Program-made: the position numbers and the translations under genes
Notes under the pieces: generated by a model
What the model saw: only the letters and a program-made list of their open reading frames with translations
Told to the model about the DNA's origin: nothing
Database searches by the model: none
Part shown: piece after piece, positions 7,975 to 15,730 of the stretch
Position numbering within the stretch: position 1 is the stretch's first letter
Layout of the letters: each line of letters begins with the position of its first letter
Source: Clostridioides difficile ATCC 9689 = DSM 1296
GTDB lineage: Bacteria; Bacillota; Clostridia; Peptostreptococcales; Peptostreptococcaceae
NCBI RefSeq assembly: GCF_001077535.1
Contig: NZ_CP011968.1
Span: 3,286,001 to 3,350,000 of the forward strand
DNA: 64,000 nt
Direction of reading: 5' to 3'

Positions 7975-9135
7975 TTATACATAGTTGCATACTCTAGCTA
8001 TTGCCATTTCAGTATATCCAAGGGACTCTGCTTTTGATTGTTTTCCATTTGCTACATCTACAACCATATTTAACAAATCATCTGTTAATTCTTCCATTGT
8101 TTGTGGACCATATATAACTGGACTAGCATCAAAATCCATATTATCTTCCATATTTGCAAAAGTTATTTTATTTCCAGTTATTTTTATTACTGGTGCTATT
8201 GGATTTCCTGATGGTGTTCCTCTTCCTGTACTAAATACCACTATTTGTGCTCCTCCTGCTACCATACCAGCAACAGATGAAGCATCATTTCCAGGGGTAT
8301 CCATTATAACAAGGCCTTTCTTATCAATTTGTTTGGCATAATCATATACTTCACTTATTTGTCTATGACCACCTTTATGTATACAACCAAGTGATTTTTC
8401 TTCTAAACTTGTTAAACCACCAGCTATATTTCCAGGAGATGGATTACCTTCTCTAACTTCTTCTCCAACCAATTTTAATGAATTTTCATATCTATGTACT
8501 ATATGTAATATTTTTTCTTTTACTTCTTCATTTACTGCTCTCCTAGCTAGTATATGCTCTGCACCTATAAATTCAGTAGTTTCACTTAAAATTGATGTTG
8601 CTCCTAAATCGACAAGTTTATCACTTAATTCACCTATTAATGGATTTGCTGCTAATCCACTTGTTGGGTCAGACCCACCACATTCAGTTCCTAGTATAAG
8701 TTCAGATATTGGAAATTCTTCTTTTCTAAGCAAAGAAGCTTCTTGTGCCATTTCTCTAGCATAACGAACAGCTTTTTCTATAGTTTTTAAAGTTCCATGT
8801 TCTTCTTGTATTACAAGAGTTTTTATTGGCTTATTTGTTCTCTCTTTTATTGCATCAACTACCAAATCATTTTGGCAATTTTCGCATCCCAAAGATACAA
8901 CTATTACACCATATACATTTGGATTTGCTGCATAACCAGCCATAACATCCATAGTTAATTGTTGGTCTGAATGTACTTGTGAACATCCATTCTGATTATT
9001 AAAGGTAACTGCCCCTTGAACTTGTGATGCTATTATTCTAGTTGTATCTGATGCACACACACTCGTAGGCAAGATTAATATGTGGTTTCTTATACCAACT
9101 CTTCCATCTGGTCTTTTATATCCATAAAATTTCAT
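7975..9135 (-). CDS. UxaA-family sugar-acid dehydratase, large (C-terminal domain) subunit
   Basis: Large part of an altronate/galactarate dehydratase-type enzyme (UxaA/GarD C-terminal family), 386 residues, which removes water from a hexonate or similar acid to give a 2-keto-3-deoxy acid. Family marks: GYKRPDGRVGIRNHILILPT at the N-terminus, the cysteine-bearing NNQNGCSQV and LGCENCQND, and GTECGGSDPTSG. An AGGAGG site is 8 bases before ATG 9135. In the E. coli enzyme the SAF and C-terminal domains are fused; here they are separate genes (9291-9596 encodes the small one). The SuyAB sulfolactate sulfo-lyase has the same split, so that reaction is an alternative; KdgT next door favours sugar acids. 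Confidence 0.87.
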   Translation of the reverse strand: MKFYGYKRPDGRVGIRNHILILPTSVCASDTTRIIASQVQGAVTFNNQNGCSQVHSDQQLTMDVMAGYAANPNVYGVIVVSLGCENCQNDLVVDAIKERTNKPIKTLVIQEEHGTLKTIEKAVRYAREMAQEASLLRKEEFPISELILGTECGGSDPTSGLAANPLIGELSDKLVDLGATSILSETTEFIGAEHILARRAVNEEVKEKILHIVHRYENSLKLVGEEVREGNPSPGNIAGGLTSLEEKSLGCIHKGGHRQISEVYDYAKQIDKKGLVIMDTPGNDASSVAGMVAGGAQIVVFSTGRGTPSGNPIAPVIKITGNKITFANMEDNMDFDASPVIYGPQTMEELTDDLLNMVVDVANGKQSKAESLGYTEMAIARVCNYV

Positions 9136-9290
9136 ACTGATTTCCTCCTAAAATAGTCTATATACTTTTTATAATTTTTATATATTATAATTTTTATTAC
9201 ACTCACTAATCAAACAGCTAAAAACCTATTTAAAAACTATTTGACACTAAAAGCAATGAATACAACTTTTATAACTCTATAAATATTATT

Positions 9291-9596
9291 TTATATATTA
9301 GTCATAACTTGTTTATCCAAATCCTCTCTAACACTTCTAACATTATGAATATGTACATGTTGACCACTTTTTATTTCCTGATTTGCTTCTCCTATATGTT
9401 CACCATATTTAGTAACTTTATCACCTTTGGCCATATCTTTTATAGCCAATTTATGATAAATAGTTATATCATCTAGTGCTGTAATCGTTTTTACTGTTTT
9501 GTCTTTTAATTTAAAACTAATTTCACTACCTTTAGCTATTGCTTCAATAGCTACTGCAACATTATCTTTTTCATCAATTATCACTGCATTTATCAT
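9291..9596 (-). CDS. UxaA-family dehydratase, small (SAF domain) subunit
   Basis: SAF-domain protein of 101 residues, the N-terminal partner of the dehydratase encoded immediately downstream. It has the family's beta-clip features: VAIEAIAKGSEISF, then HKLAIKDMAKGDKVTKYG with the conserved IG and H, ending QEIKSGQHVHIHNVRS. In this family the SAF domain helps form the active site and metal site of the complex. AAAGGAG lies 10 bases before the ATG. The 155-bp gap to the large subunit gene holds no clear terminator, so cotranscription is likely. Confidence 0.87.
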   Translation of the reverse strand: MINAVIIDEKDNVAVAIEAIAKGSEISFKLKDKTVKTITALDDITIYHKLAIKDMAKGDKVTKYGEHIGEANQEIKSGQHVHIHNVRSVREDLDKQVMTNI

Positions 9597-9693
9597 TATT
9601 CTTGCTCTCCTTTATAAATAATATAATTTTATTAATATCCTAAAATCTAATTAAAGAATTTATTATTTTACCAACAACTCACTGTAATATAAA

Positions 9694-10668
9694 TTAAGCT
9701 GTTATTGTACCATCCTCATTTTGTTTTGGGAACTTAGGACATCCATACTTCTTAGCCCACCAACTAGTTATAAGAGGTACTAATATTGCAGTGACAACTA
9801 CTGCGGCTGCCACTTGTGTTGTAGCTGTTGCAACATATGGTTGCCATGATGGGTCAACTAATGCAACAGCAGCAGGTACAGCAATTGCATTTCCAGCAGT
9901 TGTAGCTACAGCCCATCCTGCATATCCTGGACGTTTTCCTATAAATTTATCACAGAATACTATAAATATACCTCCTACAAATACAGATATTAATCCAAGT
10001 AATACTCCTGATAAACCTCCTTTTAGTATACTTGCAAGATTTATGCTACTACCAAGTGCAAACCCTACAAAAGGTACGAGTAAATTACACCCTGGCTCTA
10101 AAAACTCTTTCATTTTTTTGTCAAAATTTCCTATTATCATACCAACAAGTATTGGCACTATTGCAGCCAATAATGACAACAATGGTACATTTGCAAGACC
10201 TGAAGTCCCAAGAGCTATTAATGTAAAAAATGGTCCATCATTTAAAGTAAGTAAACTCATAGTTGCACAATCTGTTTCATCTCCATATGAAGTCATCAAT
10301 GAAAGATATATACTACCATTACTATTTGTAACTGCACTTATAACAGCCAATGTTGTCAGACCAAGGACACCATCCATTCCAAATAGCTTTCCTATAAGTA
10401 TACCTATCAAAGCACCTATAGCAAATTTAGAACCAAGAAGTATACCACCTCTCTTTAAAACTTTTGGCATTTCTCTAAATTGAAGCTGAGTTCCCAAGCA
10501 TACCAGTTGAACCCCAATTATAGTTGCAGACCCAACACTTGAAAATACTGCTGTCGTAAACGAACCTATTTGTACAATATCTGGGCAAAAGGTATTAATG
10601 AAAGCTGCTATAAACATTGGCACTATCATCATACCTGCAGGAATTTTTTTAATAAAATCCATTATCAT
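9694..10668 (-). CDS. kdgT: 2-keto-3-deoxygluconate (KDG) permease family transporter
   Basis: Integral membrane proton symporter of the KdgT family, 324 residues, with about ten hydrophobic helices. Family features include the start IKKIPAGMMIVPMFIAAFIN, the segment GVQLVCLGTQL, and AGWAVATTAGNAIAVPAA near residue 250. It takes up KDG or a related sugar acid. AGGAGG sits 9 bases before ATG 10668. It is the first gene of the sugar-acid operon. A consensus promoter with an operator covering the transcription start lies just upstream, divergent from the IclR gene, so it is very likely repressed by that regulator. Confidence 0.9.
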   Translation of the reverse strand: MIMDFIKKIPAGMMIVPMFIAAFINTFCPDIVQIGSFTTAVFSSVGSATIIGVQLVCLGTQLQFREMPKVLKRGGILLGSKFAIGALIGILIGKLFGMDGVLGLTTLAVISAVTNSNGSIYLSLMTSYGDETDCATMSLLTLNDGPFFTLIALGTSGLANVPLLSLLAAIVPILVGMIIGNFDKKMKEFLEPGCNLLVPFVGFALGSSINLASILKGGLSGVLLGLISVFVGGIFIVFCDKFIGKRPGYAGWAVATTAGNAIAVPAAVALVDPSWQPYVATATTQVAAAVVVTAILVPLITSWWAKKYGCPKFPKQNEDGTITA

Positions 10669-10743
10669 AAAGTTAATCCTCCTAAAACATGATATTTAAT
10701 TACTCTTATTAAGTTTTTAGCTTTAATTCTAACGGCCGTTTCG

Positions 10744-10817
10744 GTTCGTATTTAAGAACTAGATTTTTAATTACGAATCTTTGAATTAATGATAGCATTT
10801 TCCTATTTATGAGTCAA
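10744..10817 (-). promoter_or_regulatory. kdgT promoter with IclR-type composite operator
   Basis: Minus strand: TTGACT (10812-10817), 17 bp, TATCAT (10789-10794). Downstream, over the expected start site, lies CGTAATTA (10768-10775), 8 bp, then the imperfect palindrome GTTCTTAAATACGAAC (10744-10759). The same two blocks with the same 8-bp spacing occur in the promoter at 12178-12249. A 10-bp GC-rich palindrome AACGGCCGTT follows at 10731-10740. Confidence 0.75.
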
Positions 10818-11175
10818 TAAAAAAAATAAATTTTTGTCAAAATTTTTTCAAACTTTCTGATAATACCTTGTATATTATCAAATGACTTCCTTATATGCAA
10901 AAATACAGCGTATTTAAAATTATATAGTATTCAAAACTATAAAGTTTTTATACAGTGTAAAAAATAGATAAAATATAAGTTCATAATATTTTGATATTTA
11001 CATATAAAAATCACTATTGCATATATTTACTTAAATTATATAACTAAATATCACTTACTTTCTTTAGGTATATTTTGGAAATTAGTTATTCCTTAATGTA
11101 CAGCCTAAAAAAATATCTATCTGTATCTAAATCAAGAGCTTATTTATATATAAATTTACATATTTATTTTCTACA

Positions 11176-11204
11176 TTGTAAAATATCGTATAGTGTGCTA
11201 AAAT
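11176..11204 (+). promoter_or_regulatory. iclR-family gene promoter
   Basis: TTGTAA (11176-11181), 17 bp, TAAAAT (11199-11204), 45 bp before the regulator's start. I see no copy of the composite operator here, so the gene need not be autoregulated. Confidence 0.5.
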
Positions 11205-11249
11205 CAACATATTCTAATACTTTAAATTAATAAAAAGAGGGGGAAATTT

Positions 11250-12026
11250 ATGACTTCAGATAATCATCGCCCAACAGCTAGGATATTAGATATTTTAGAA
11301 GCATTAGCAGAATCCGAAAATGGATATACTCTTACAGAAATAGCAGATGTTATCAATGCTCCAAAAAGTAGCATCTTTCCTATAGTTCATACACTTAATG
11401 CTAGAAAATACATTACTATTGATAAAAACACATCCAAATATTCTATAGGGATACGTTCTTACACATTAGGGTCTTCATTTTTTGAAAAAAGAACTATTTT
11501 TAACTATATAATTGACGAAATGACTAATATAGTTAATTCCTGTTCTGAAACTTGTCAGCTTGGTATACTTGACAATAATGAAGTTCTTTATATTGGAAAA
11601 GTAGATTCTCCAGAACCAATTAGACTTATTTCTTATGTTGGAAAAAAAATACCTGCTAATTGTACAGGTCTTGGAAAAGCTCTTTTATGTGATTTTGACA
11701 AGGAAAAACTAATAAGCTTATATCCAGATGGTCTAAAAGGTTTTACAGAAAAATCAATTACAGATTTTGATGTTTTATACGACCAGCTTCTTGAAGTTCA
11801 AAGAACACAAATAGCTTCAGAGTGTGAGGAATCAATGGAACACCTAAAATGTCTTGCCGTACCAATAAGAAAAAATGGATGTATAAGAGCTGCTGTTAGT
11901 GTAACACTGCCTTTATTTAGAGCTAATGACGAAAAAATAGAACTGATAAAAAAATTACTCTTAAATGCTCAGAAAAATATTCAATCAATGATGGAAGAAC
12001 GTAATGAAGACATTGTAATAAATTAG
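11250..12026 (+). CDS. IclR-family transcriptional regulator
   Basis: DNA-binding regulator of 258 residues. The N-terminal winged helix (about 8-65) reads ARILDILEALAESENGYTL and TEIADVINAPKSSIFPIVHT; the C-terminal effector-binding domain starts near residue 80 with the family motif ANCTGLGKALLCDF and ends LAVPIRKNGCIRAAVSVTLP. AGAGGGGG lies 7 bases before ATG 11250. Divergent from the kdgT operon and upstream of the alcohol dehydrogenase gene, both of which carry the same candidate operator, so it is the likely local regulator, probably a repressor relieved by a sugar-acid intermediate. Confidence 0.92.
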   Translation: MTSDNHRPTARILDILEALAESENGYTLTEIADVINAPKSSIFPIVHTLNARKYITIDKNTSKYSIGIRSYTLGSSFFEKRTIFNYIIDEMTNIVNSCSETCQLGILDNNEVLYIGKVDSPEPIRLISYVGKKIPANCTGLGKALLCDFDKEKLISLYPDGLKGFTEKSITDFDVLYDQLLEVQRTQIASECEESMEHLKCLAVPIRKNGCIRAAVSVTLPLFRANDEKIELIKKLLLNAQKNIQSMMEERNEDIVIN

Positions 12027-12115
12027 ATTAATATTCTGTATATGGAAGATATCAAAACATAATAATTAAAAATTTTGTTTTAAACTAATGTATTTATTTG
12101 ATTTATACTATAAAA

Positions 12116-12157
12116 ACAAAGTTGCTGATTTAACTACAGTAACTTTGTTTTTTTTTA
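12116..12157 (+). terminator. Rho-independent terminator of the IclR gene
   Basis: ACAAAGTTGCTG (12116-12127) pairs with CAGTAACTTTGT (12137-12148), 12 bp with one G-T pair, followed by a long T-run. Confidence 0.85.
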
Positions 12158-12177
12158 TAATATTTTTTATATTTTTA

Positions 12178-12249
12178 TTGACATGATAAAAATACTATGT
12201 TAAATTCTAATCATAATCGTAATTACGAATTAAGTTCTTATATAAGAAC
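12178..12249 (+). promoter_or_regulatory. Alcohol dehydrogenase promoter with IclR-type composite operator
   Basis: TTGACA (12178-12183), 17 bp, TAAATT (12201-12206), then CGTAATTA (12218-12225), 8 bp, and the perfect 16-bp palindrome GTTCTTATATAAGAAC (12234-12249). The layout copies that of the kdgT promoter: operator block begins 17 bp after the start of the -10 here and 19 bp there. Confidence 0.78.
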
Positions 12250-12359
12250 CAGCAACCCTATCTCAATCTAAGATACGATATATTATGAGTAAATTAGTGA
12301 AAATTGTTAGATATATATTTTTACATAAAAATCAATGAAAATAAAAGGAGATTTTAGTT

Positions 12360-13505
12360 ATGAGCATTTATTATGTACCACCAATAAATTTACTTGGGAA
12401 AGGATGTCTTAATGAAGCTAAAGATTCAATTAAATCATTAGGAACTAAAAAAGCATTTATTGTTAGTGATAAATTTCTAGTTTCAAATGGTACTGTAAAA
12501 AAAGTAACAGATATTTTATCTCAGATAGATGTAGACTTTGTTGTTTATGATGAAGTTAAACAAAATCCAACTGTAACTAATGTGAATAAAGGACTTAAAA
12601 TATTGAAATCAGAAAATTGCGACTTCGTTATAACTATAGGAGGTGGTTCTCCACAAGACTGTGGTAAAGCTATCTCTATATTAGCCACTAATGGAGGAGA
12701 TATTAGAGACTATGAAGGTATCAACAAAACTTCTAAAAAATGTCTTCCTATCATAGCTATAACTACTACTGCTGGTACATCTGCTGAAGTTACAATAAAC
12801 TATGTTATAACTGATGAAGACAGACATGTAAAGATGATAATGGTTGATACCAATTCACTAGCTACAATGACAGTAAATGACCCAGAATTAATGATTAGCA
12901 AACCATCTAATTTAACAGCAGCAACTGGTATGGATGCACTAACTCATGCTATAGAAGCTGTAGTAGCTAATGGTGCTTATGATGTTACAGATTCAACTGC
13001 CTTATATGCTATAAAGCAGATATTTAAATACCTTCCAAGAGCTGTTAAAAATGGTAATGACATAGAAGCTAGAGAACAAATGTGTTATGCTTGTTTTTTA
13101 AATGGAATTGCCTTTAGTAATGCAGGTCTTGGAAATGTACATGCTATGGCTCATCAATTAGGAGGTTTATATGATTTACCTCATGGAGTATGTAATGCCA
13201 TGCTACTTCCAATAGTTGAGGAGGAAAATGCTAAATCAGCCCCTGCCAAATTCCGACCAATAGCTGAAGTTATTGGAATGGATGTAAATAATAAATCAGA
13301 TAAAGAGTGTGTTGACTTTGTAATAGATAAGATAAAAGCTCTTTCTGAAGAGGTTGGAATCCCAAAATCTTTAAAAGATGTAGGTGTTGATAATCCTAAT
13401 TTTGAATTGCTTGCAGAAAACTCTATGAAAGATGCTTGTGCTGGTGCTAATCCTGTTTTCTTTGATAAAGATAAGATTATAGAATTGTTTATGAAAATAT
13501 CTTAA
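12360..13505 (+). CDS. Iron-containing (group III) alcohol dehydrogenase
   Basis: NAD(P)H-dependent alcohol dehydrogenase of 381 residues, FucO/DhaT type. The nucleotide-binding loop GGGSPQDCGKA is at about 98-108. Metal ligands are in the segments ATGMDALTHAIEA and NVHAMAHQLGGLYDLPHG. It would reduce an aldehyde from the aldolase step, such as lactaldehyde or glyceraldehyde, or oxidise an alcohol substrate. AAAGGAG lies 9 bases before the ATG. It has its own promoter and shares the operator of kdgT, so it is probably part of the same pathway. The precise substrate cannot be read from the sequence. Confidence 0.9.
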   Translation: MSIYYVPPINLLGKGCLNEAKDSIKSLGTKKAFIVSDKFLVSNGTVKKVTDILSQIDVDFVVYDEVKQNPTVTNVNKGLKILKSENCDFVITIGGGSPQDCGKAISILATNGGDIRDYEGINKTSKKCLPIIAITTTAGTSAEVTINYVITDEDRHVKMIMVDTNSLATMTVNDPELMISKPSNLTAATGMDALTHAIEAVVANGAYDVTDSTALYAIKQIFKYLPRAVKNGNDIEAREQMCYACFLNGIAFSNAGLGNVHAMAHQLGGLYDLPHGVCNAMLLPIVEEENAKSAPAKFRPIAEVIGMDVNNKSDKECVDFVIDKIKALSEEVGIPKSLKDVGVDNPNFELLAENSMKDACAGANPVFFDKDKIIELFMKIS

Positions 13506-13517
13506 TTATGTATATTT

Positions 13518-13567
13518 ATAAGAGAGTGCCTCAAAATATCTTTGTTTTGTTAATAGCATTCTCTTAT
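13518..13567 (+). terminator. Probable terminator after the alcohol dehydrogenase gene
   Basis: ATAAGAGAGTGC (13518-13529) pairs with GCATTCTCTTAT (13556-13567) apart from one G-T pair. The loop is long and the T-tract weak, so this is a moderate call. Confidence 0.5.
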
Positions 13568-13659
13568 TACACTTTTTAAATAGTACTCTTTATGAGAAGT
13601 TAATATATAATCCTATTAATTTAAGAATCATTATCCCAATAAAAAACTCAAAATTTTTC

Positions 13660-14511
13660 TTAATGAATTATAACTGTTGTTGTATCTGGTATATTATCAT
13701 ATATCCACTTTGCATTTTCCGTACTTAATCTTATACATCCATGACTAAGAGCTTCACCAAGTCTGCCATCTATTATATAACTTCCTGTTGAATCATATAG
13801 CACAGAATGATAGTAATATCCACCTTTAATTCTAGTAGCATATTTAACTGAATACTCATCCGTTCCAAAAGAAGGTTTTCTTCCACTTATATAAAATATA
13901 CCTGTTATAGTTGGAGTCTCAGGCTTACCTATAGTACATTGCCACTTGTAAAGTTGTCCCCAGCCTCCATTATCTTTCTTAAAAATATAAGTATATTTAT
14001 TTCTAAGGTCTGTTACAATTAGATAATCGCTAGTACTTTTAATATTATTTTCGTTAACAAATTTAATCATGTCAGTATAAAAATACTTATAATCTAATTC
14101 ATTTGGTTTATTCCCATCAATTGATAAAAAATAATTAAAAACATATCCTATTTTATCATCATATACAACCTTACTCCAATCTCCATCTACTTGAAGGACT
14201 TCAACCCTAGATTTTTCAGGAATTACTGTAATTATATTGGAAGTTGTAGATTTATCTTCTCTTAAGTTTAAGTTACTCCAAGCATATTCGCTTACTGATA
14301 CCAAATCCTTATACACATATCCTTCTTGAGAATTGTACATCACCTTAATCCAGTCATCTTCTTCATCCAATACTTCCATTTTAGCTCCCTGAGGTATTAC
14401 TGTTATGATACTTGAATTGGTAGATTTAGCAGACCTCAAATTTACATTTGCTAAAGCATATTTATATATAGGTGCTCTATATTTTTTAATATTTAGTTTA
14501 GTTAATTTCAC
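13660..14511 (-). CDS. SH3-domain L,D-transpeptidase (YkuD family)
   Basis: Peptidoglycan cross-linking enzyme that forms 3-3 links between stem peptides. Two bacterial SH3 domains come first: ANVNLRSAKSTNSS...GYVYKD and SNLNLREDKSTTSN...GYVFNY (about residues 20-75 and 80-140). The YkuD domain follows with the catalytic motif SHGCIRLS near the C-terminus, including the active Cys. I prefer the GTG start at 14511, with GAGAGGA 9 bases upstream; the ATG at 14529 has no ribosome site. With either start there is no signal peptide or membrane helix, which is odd for an exported enzyme. Clostridioides difficile is known to use several such transpeptidases. Confidence 0.88.
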   Translation of the reverse strand: MKLTKLNIKKYRAPIYKYALANVNLRSAKSTNSSIITVIPQGAKMEVLDEEDDWIKVMYNSQEGYVYKDLVSVSEYAWSNLNLREDKSTTSNIITVIPEKSRVEVLQVDGDWSKVVYDDKIGYVFNYFLSIDGNKPNELDYKYFYTDMIKFVNENNIKSTSDYLIVTDLRNKYTYIFKKDNGGWGQLYKWQCTIGKPETPTITGIFYISGRKPSFGTDEYSVKYATRIKGGYYYHSVLYDSTGSYIIDGRLGEALSHGCIRLSTENAKWIYDNIPDTTTVIIH

Positions 14512-14646
14512 ACATATCCATCCTCTCATATGTCTTTTTACAACATTTTATGAAATTCGATATGTATTCGTTCTCCTATTTTCAAACTTTACTTGTATTA
14601 CTAATAATATTGCTACATATACTTATATATTCTCACCTATATTTAT

Positions 14647-15360
14647 CTATTTATTTAAATTTATGATATTACATTCTTTAATATACTCTTCAATTATACC
14701 TCTAGCCACATTAAAATAACTTATACACTTGTCAACTATGACTGCATCACTACTAACTACTCTATCTAATTTTTCCAATACAACATCTGCATTTTTTACT
14801 AATTCTACTTCAGTTTCAATTCCCCAAGTTTTGGCATGCTCTAATATCCTATACTTTAAATTTCCTGAATTAGAAACTGGAGCATCTAAATAAAATTTAA
14901 GATTCTGTGCATTGTATTTATTAAAAAATTTACCTATCAGATTCAAAGCTTCTTCTGTTTTATCTATAATCTTATAGGTTCCCCTAAGACCTGCTAAATC
15001 TCTTATATTGCCATCACTTCCTATTACTAGAGTACCACCAGATAATGCTACCTCTATGGATATTATCAAATTAAAGCCATCTATATTTACGGTATCTTCT
15101 TTGATTTTATCTAGAGAAAGCCTCTTTGATTGTCTTATAATATTTTTTTCATCAGTACAGACTGCCCTTTTTAATGCATCTCTTTGTCTTATAGAAAACT
15201 GATATCTATCACCAACAAAAGTAACGACTGGGTCTATTTTGTAATCCCTATTTAATAACCATTCTATTTCTTCTTTAGCCTTTATAAGTCTTGTTAATTC
15301 TTTACTTGAAAACCATCTTTTATCACTATCATCAAACCCTCTTTTAGATATCTTATTTAT
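14647..15360 (-). CDS. DUF434/DUF5616 protein with non-canonical start
   Basis: Full-length DUF434-type protein of about 238 residues. The N-terminus reads RGFDDSDKRWFSSKEL and VGDRYQFSIRQRDALKRAVC, the centre has IDGFNLIISIEVALSGGTLV and DLAGLRGTYKI, and the C-terminal half has LDAPVSNSGNLKYRI. All these blocks lie in one open frame from 15366 to 14647. No ATG, GTG or TTG occurs in frame before the TTG at 15069, which would cut off the conserved N-terminus. AAGGTGG lies upstream. The only nearby ATG (15365) is in another frame and stops after two codons. An ATA start at 15360, or a one-base deletion near the start, are the options. Function unknown. Confidence 0.75.
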   Translation of the reverse strand: MNKISKRGFDDSDKRWFSSKELTRLIKAKEEIEWLLNRDYKIDPVVTFVGDRYQFSIRQRDALKRAVCTDEKNIIRQSKRLSLDKIKEDTVNIDGFNLIISIEVALSGGTLVIGSDGNIRDLAGLRGTYKIIDKTEEALNLIGKFFNKYNAQNLKFYLDAPVSNSGNLKYRILEHAKTWGIETEVELVKNADVVLEKLDRVVSSDAVIVDKCISYFNVARGIIEEYIKECNIINLNK

Positions 15361-15641
15361 ATCATTTCACCACCTTGCTTTAAAGATATAACTGTACTAC
15401 ATTAAATACAGATTATTTCACCTTTTAAGATAATTTTTAATACCATTATCTTATCCATTTAGATTATTCAATATTTATAATTAATTATAACGCTTAACCC
15501 CACTTAATAATACAGAATAATAGATTCTATATTATATTTATAAGTTTATAACATAAATAGGTAGTGTTTTAAAATAAACTTTTTAGTTCATAAGATAATC
15601 TTCTTTTATAAAATCAAATATATTTTTATCATTTAAACAGT

Positions 15642-15680
15642 AAAAAAGAGACTTATCTCTATTTTTTGAGATAGCCTCTT
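15642..15680 (-). terminator. Terminator of the flavoprotein gene
   Basis: On the minus strand AGAGGCTATCTC (15668-15679) pairs with GAGATAAGTCTCT (15647-15659) with one bulge, followed by TTTTTTA. The rest of 15361-15730 shows no gene. Confidence 0.75.
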
Positions 15681-15730
15681 TCTAAAATCTACTTATAATG
15701 ATAATTTTAGGTTTATATATTAAACTTATG

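Noticed and set aside
9791-10483. Long plus-strand frame opposite kdgT
   Set aside because: It is antisense to a clear permease gene and mirrors its codon pattern; no ribosome site or family match.
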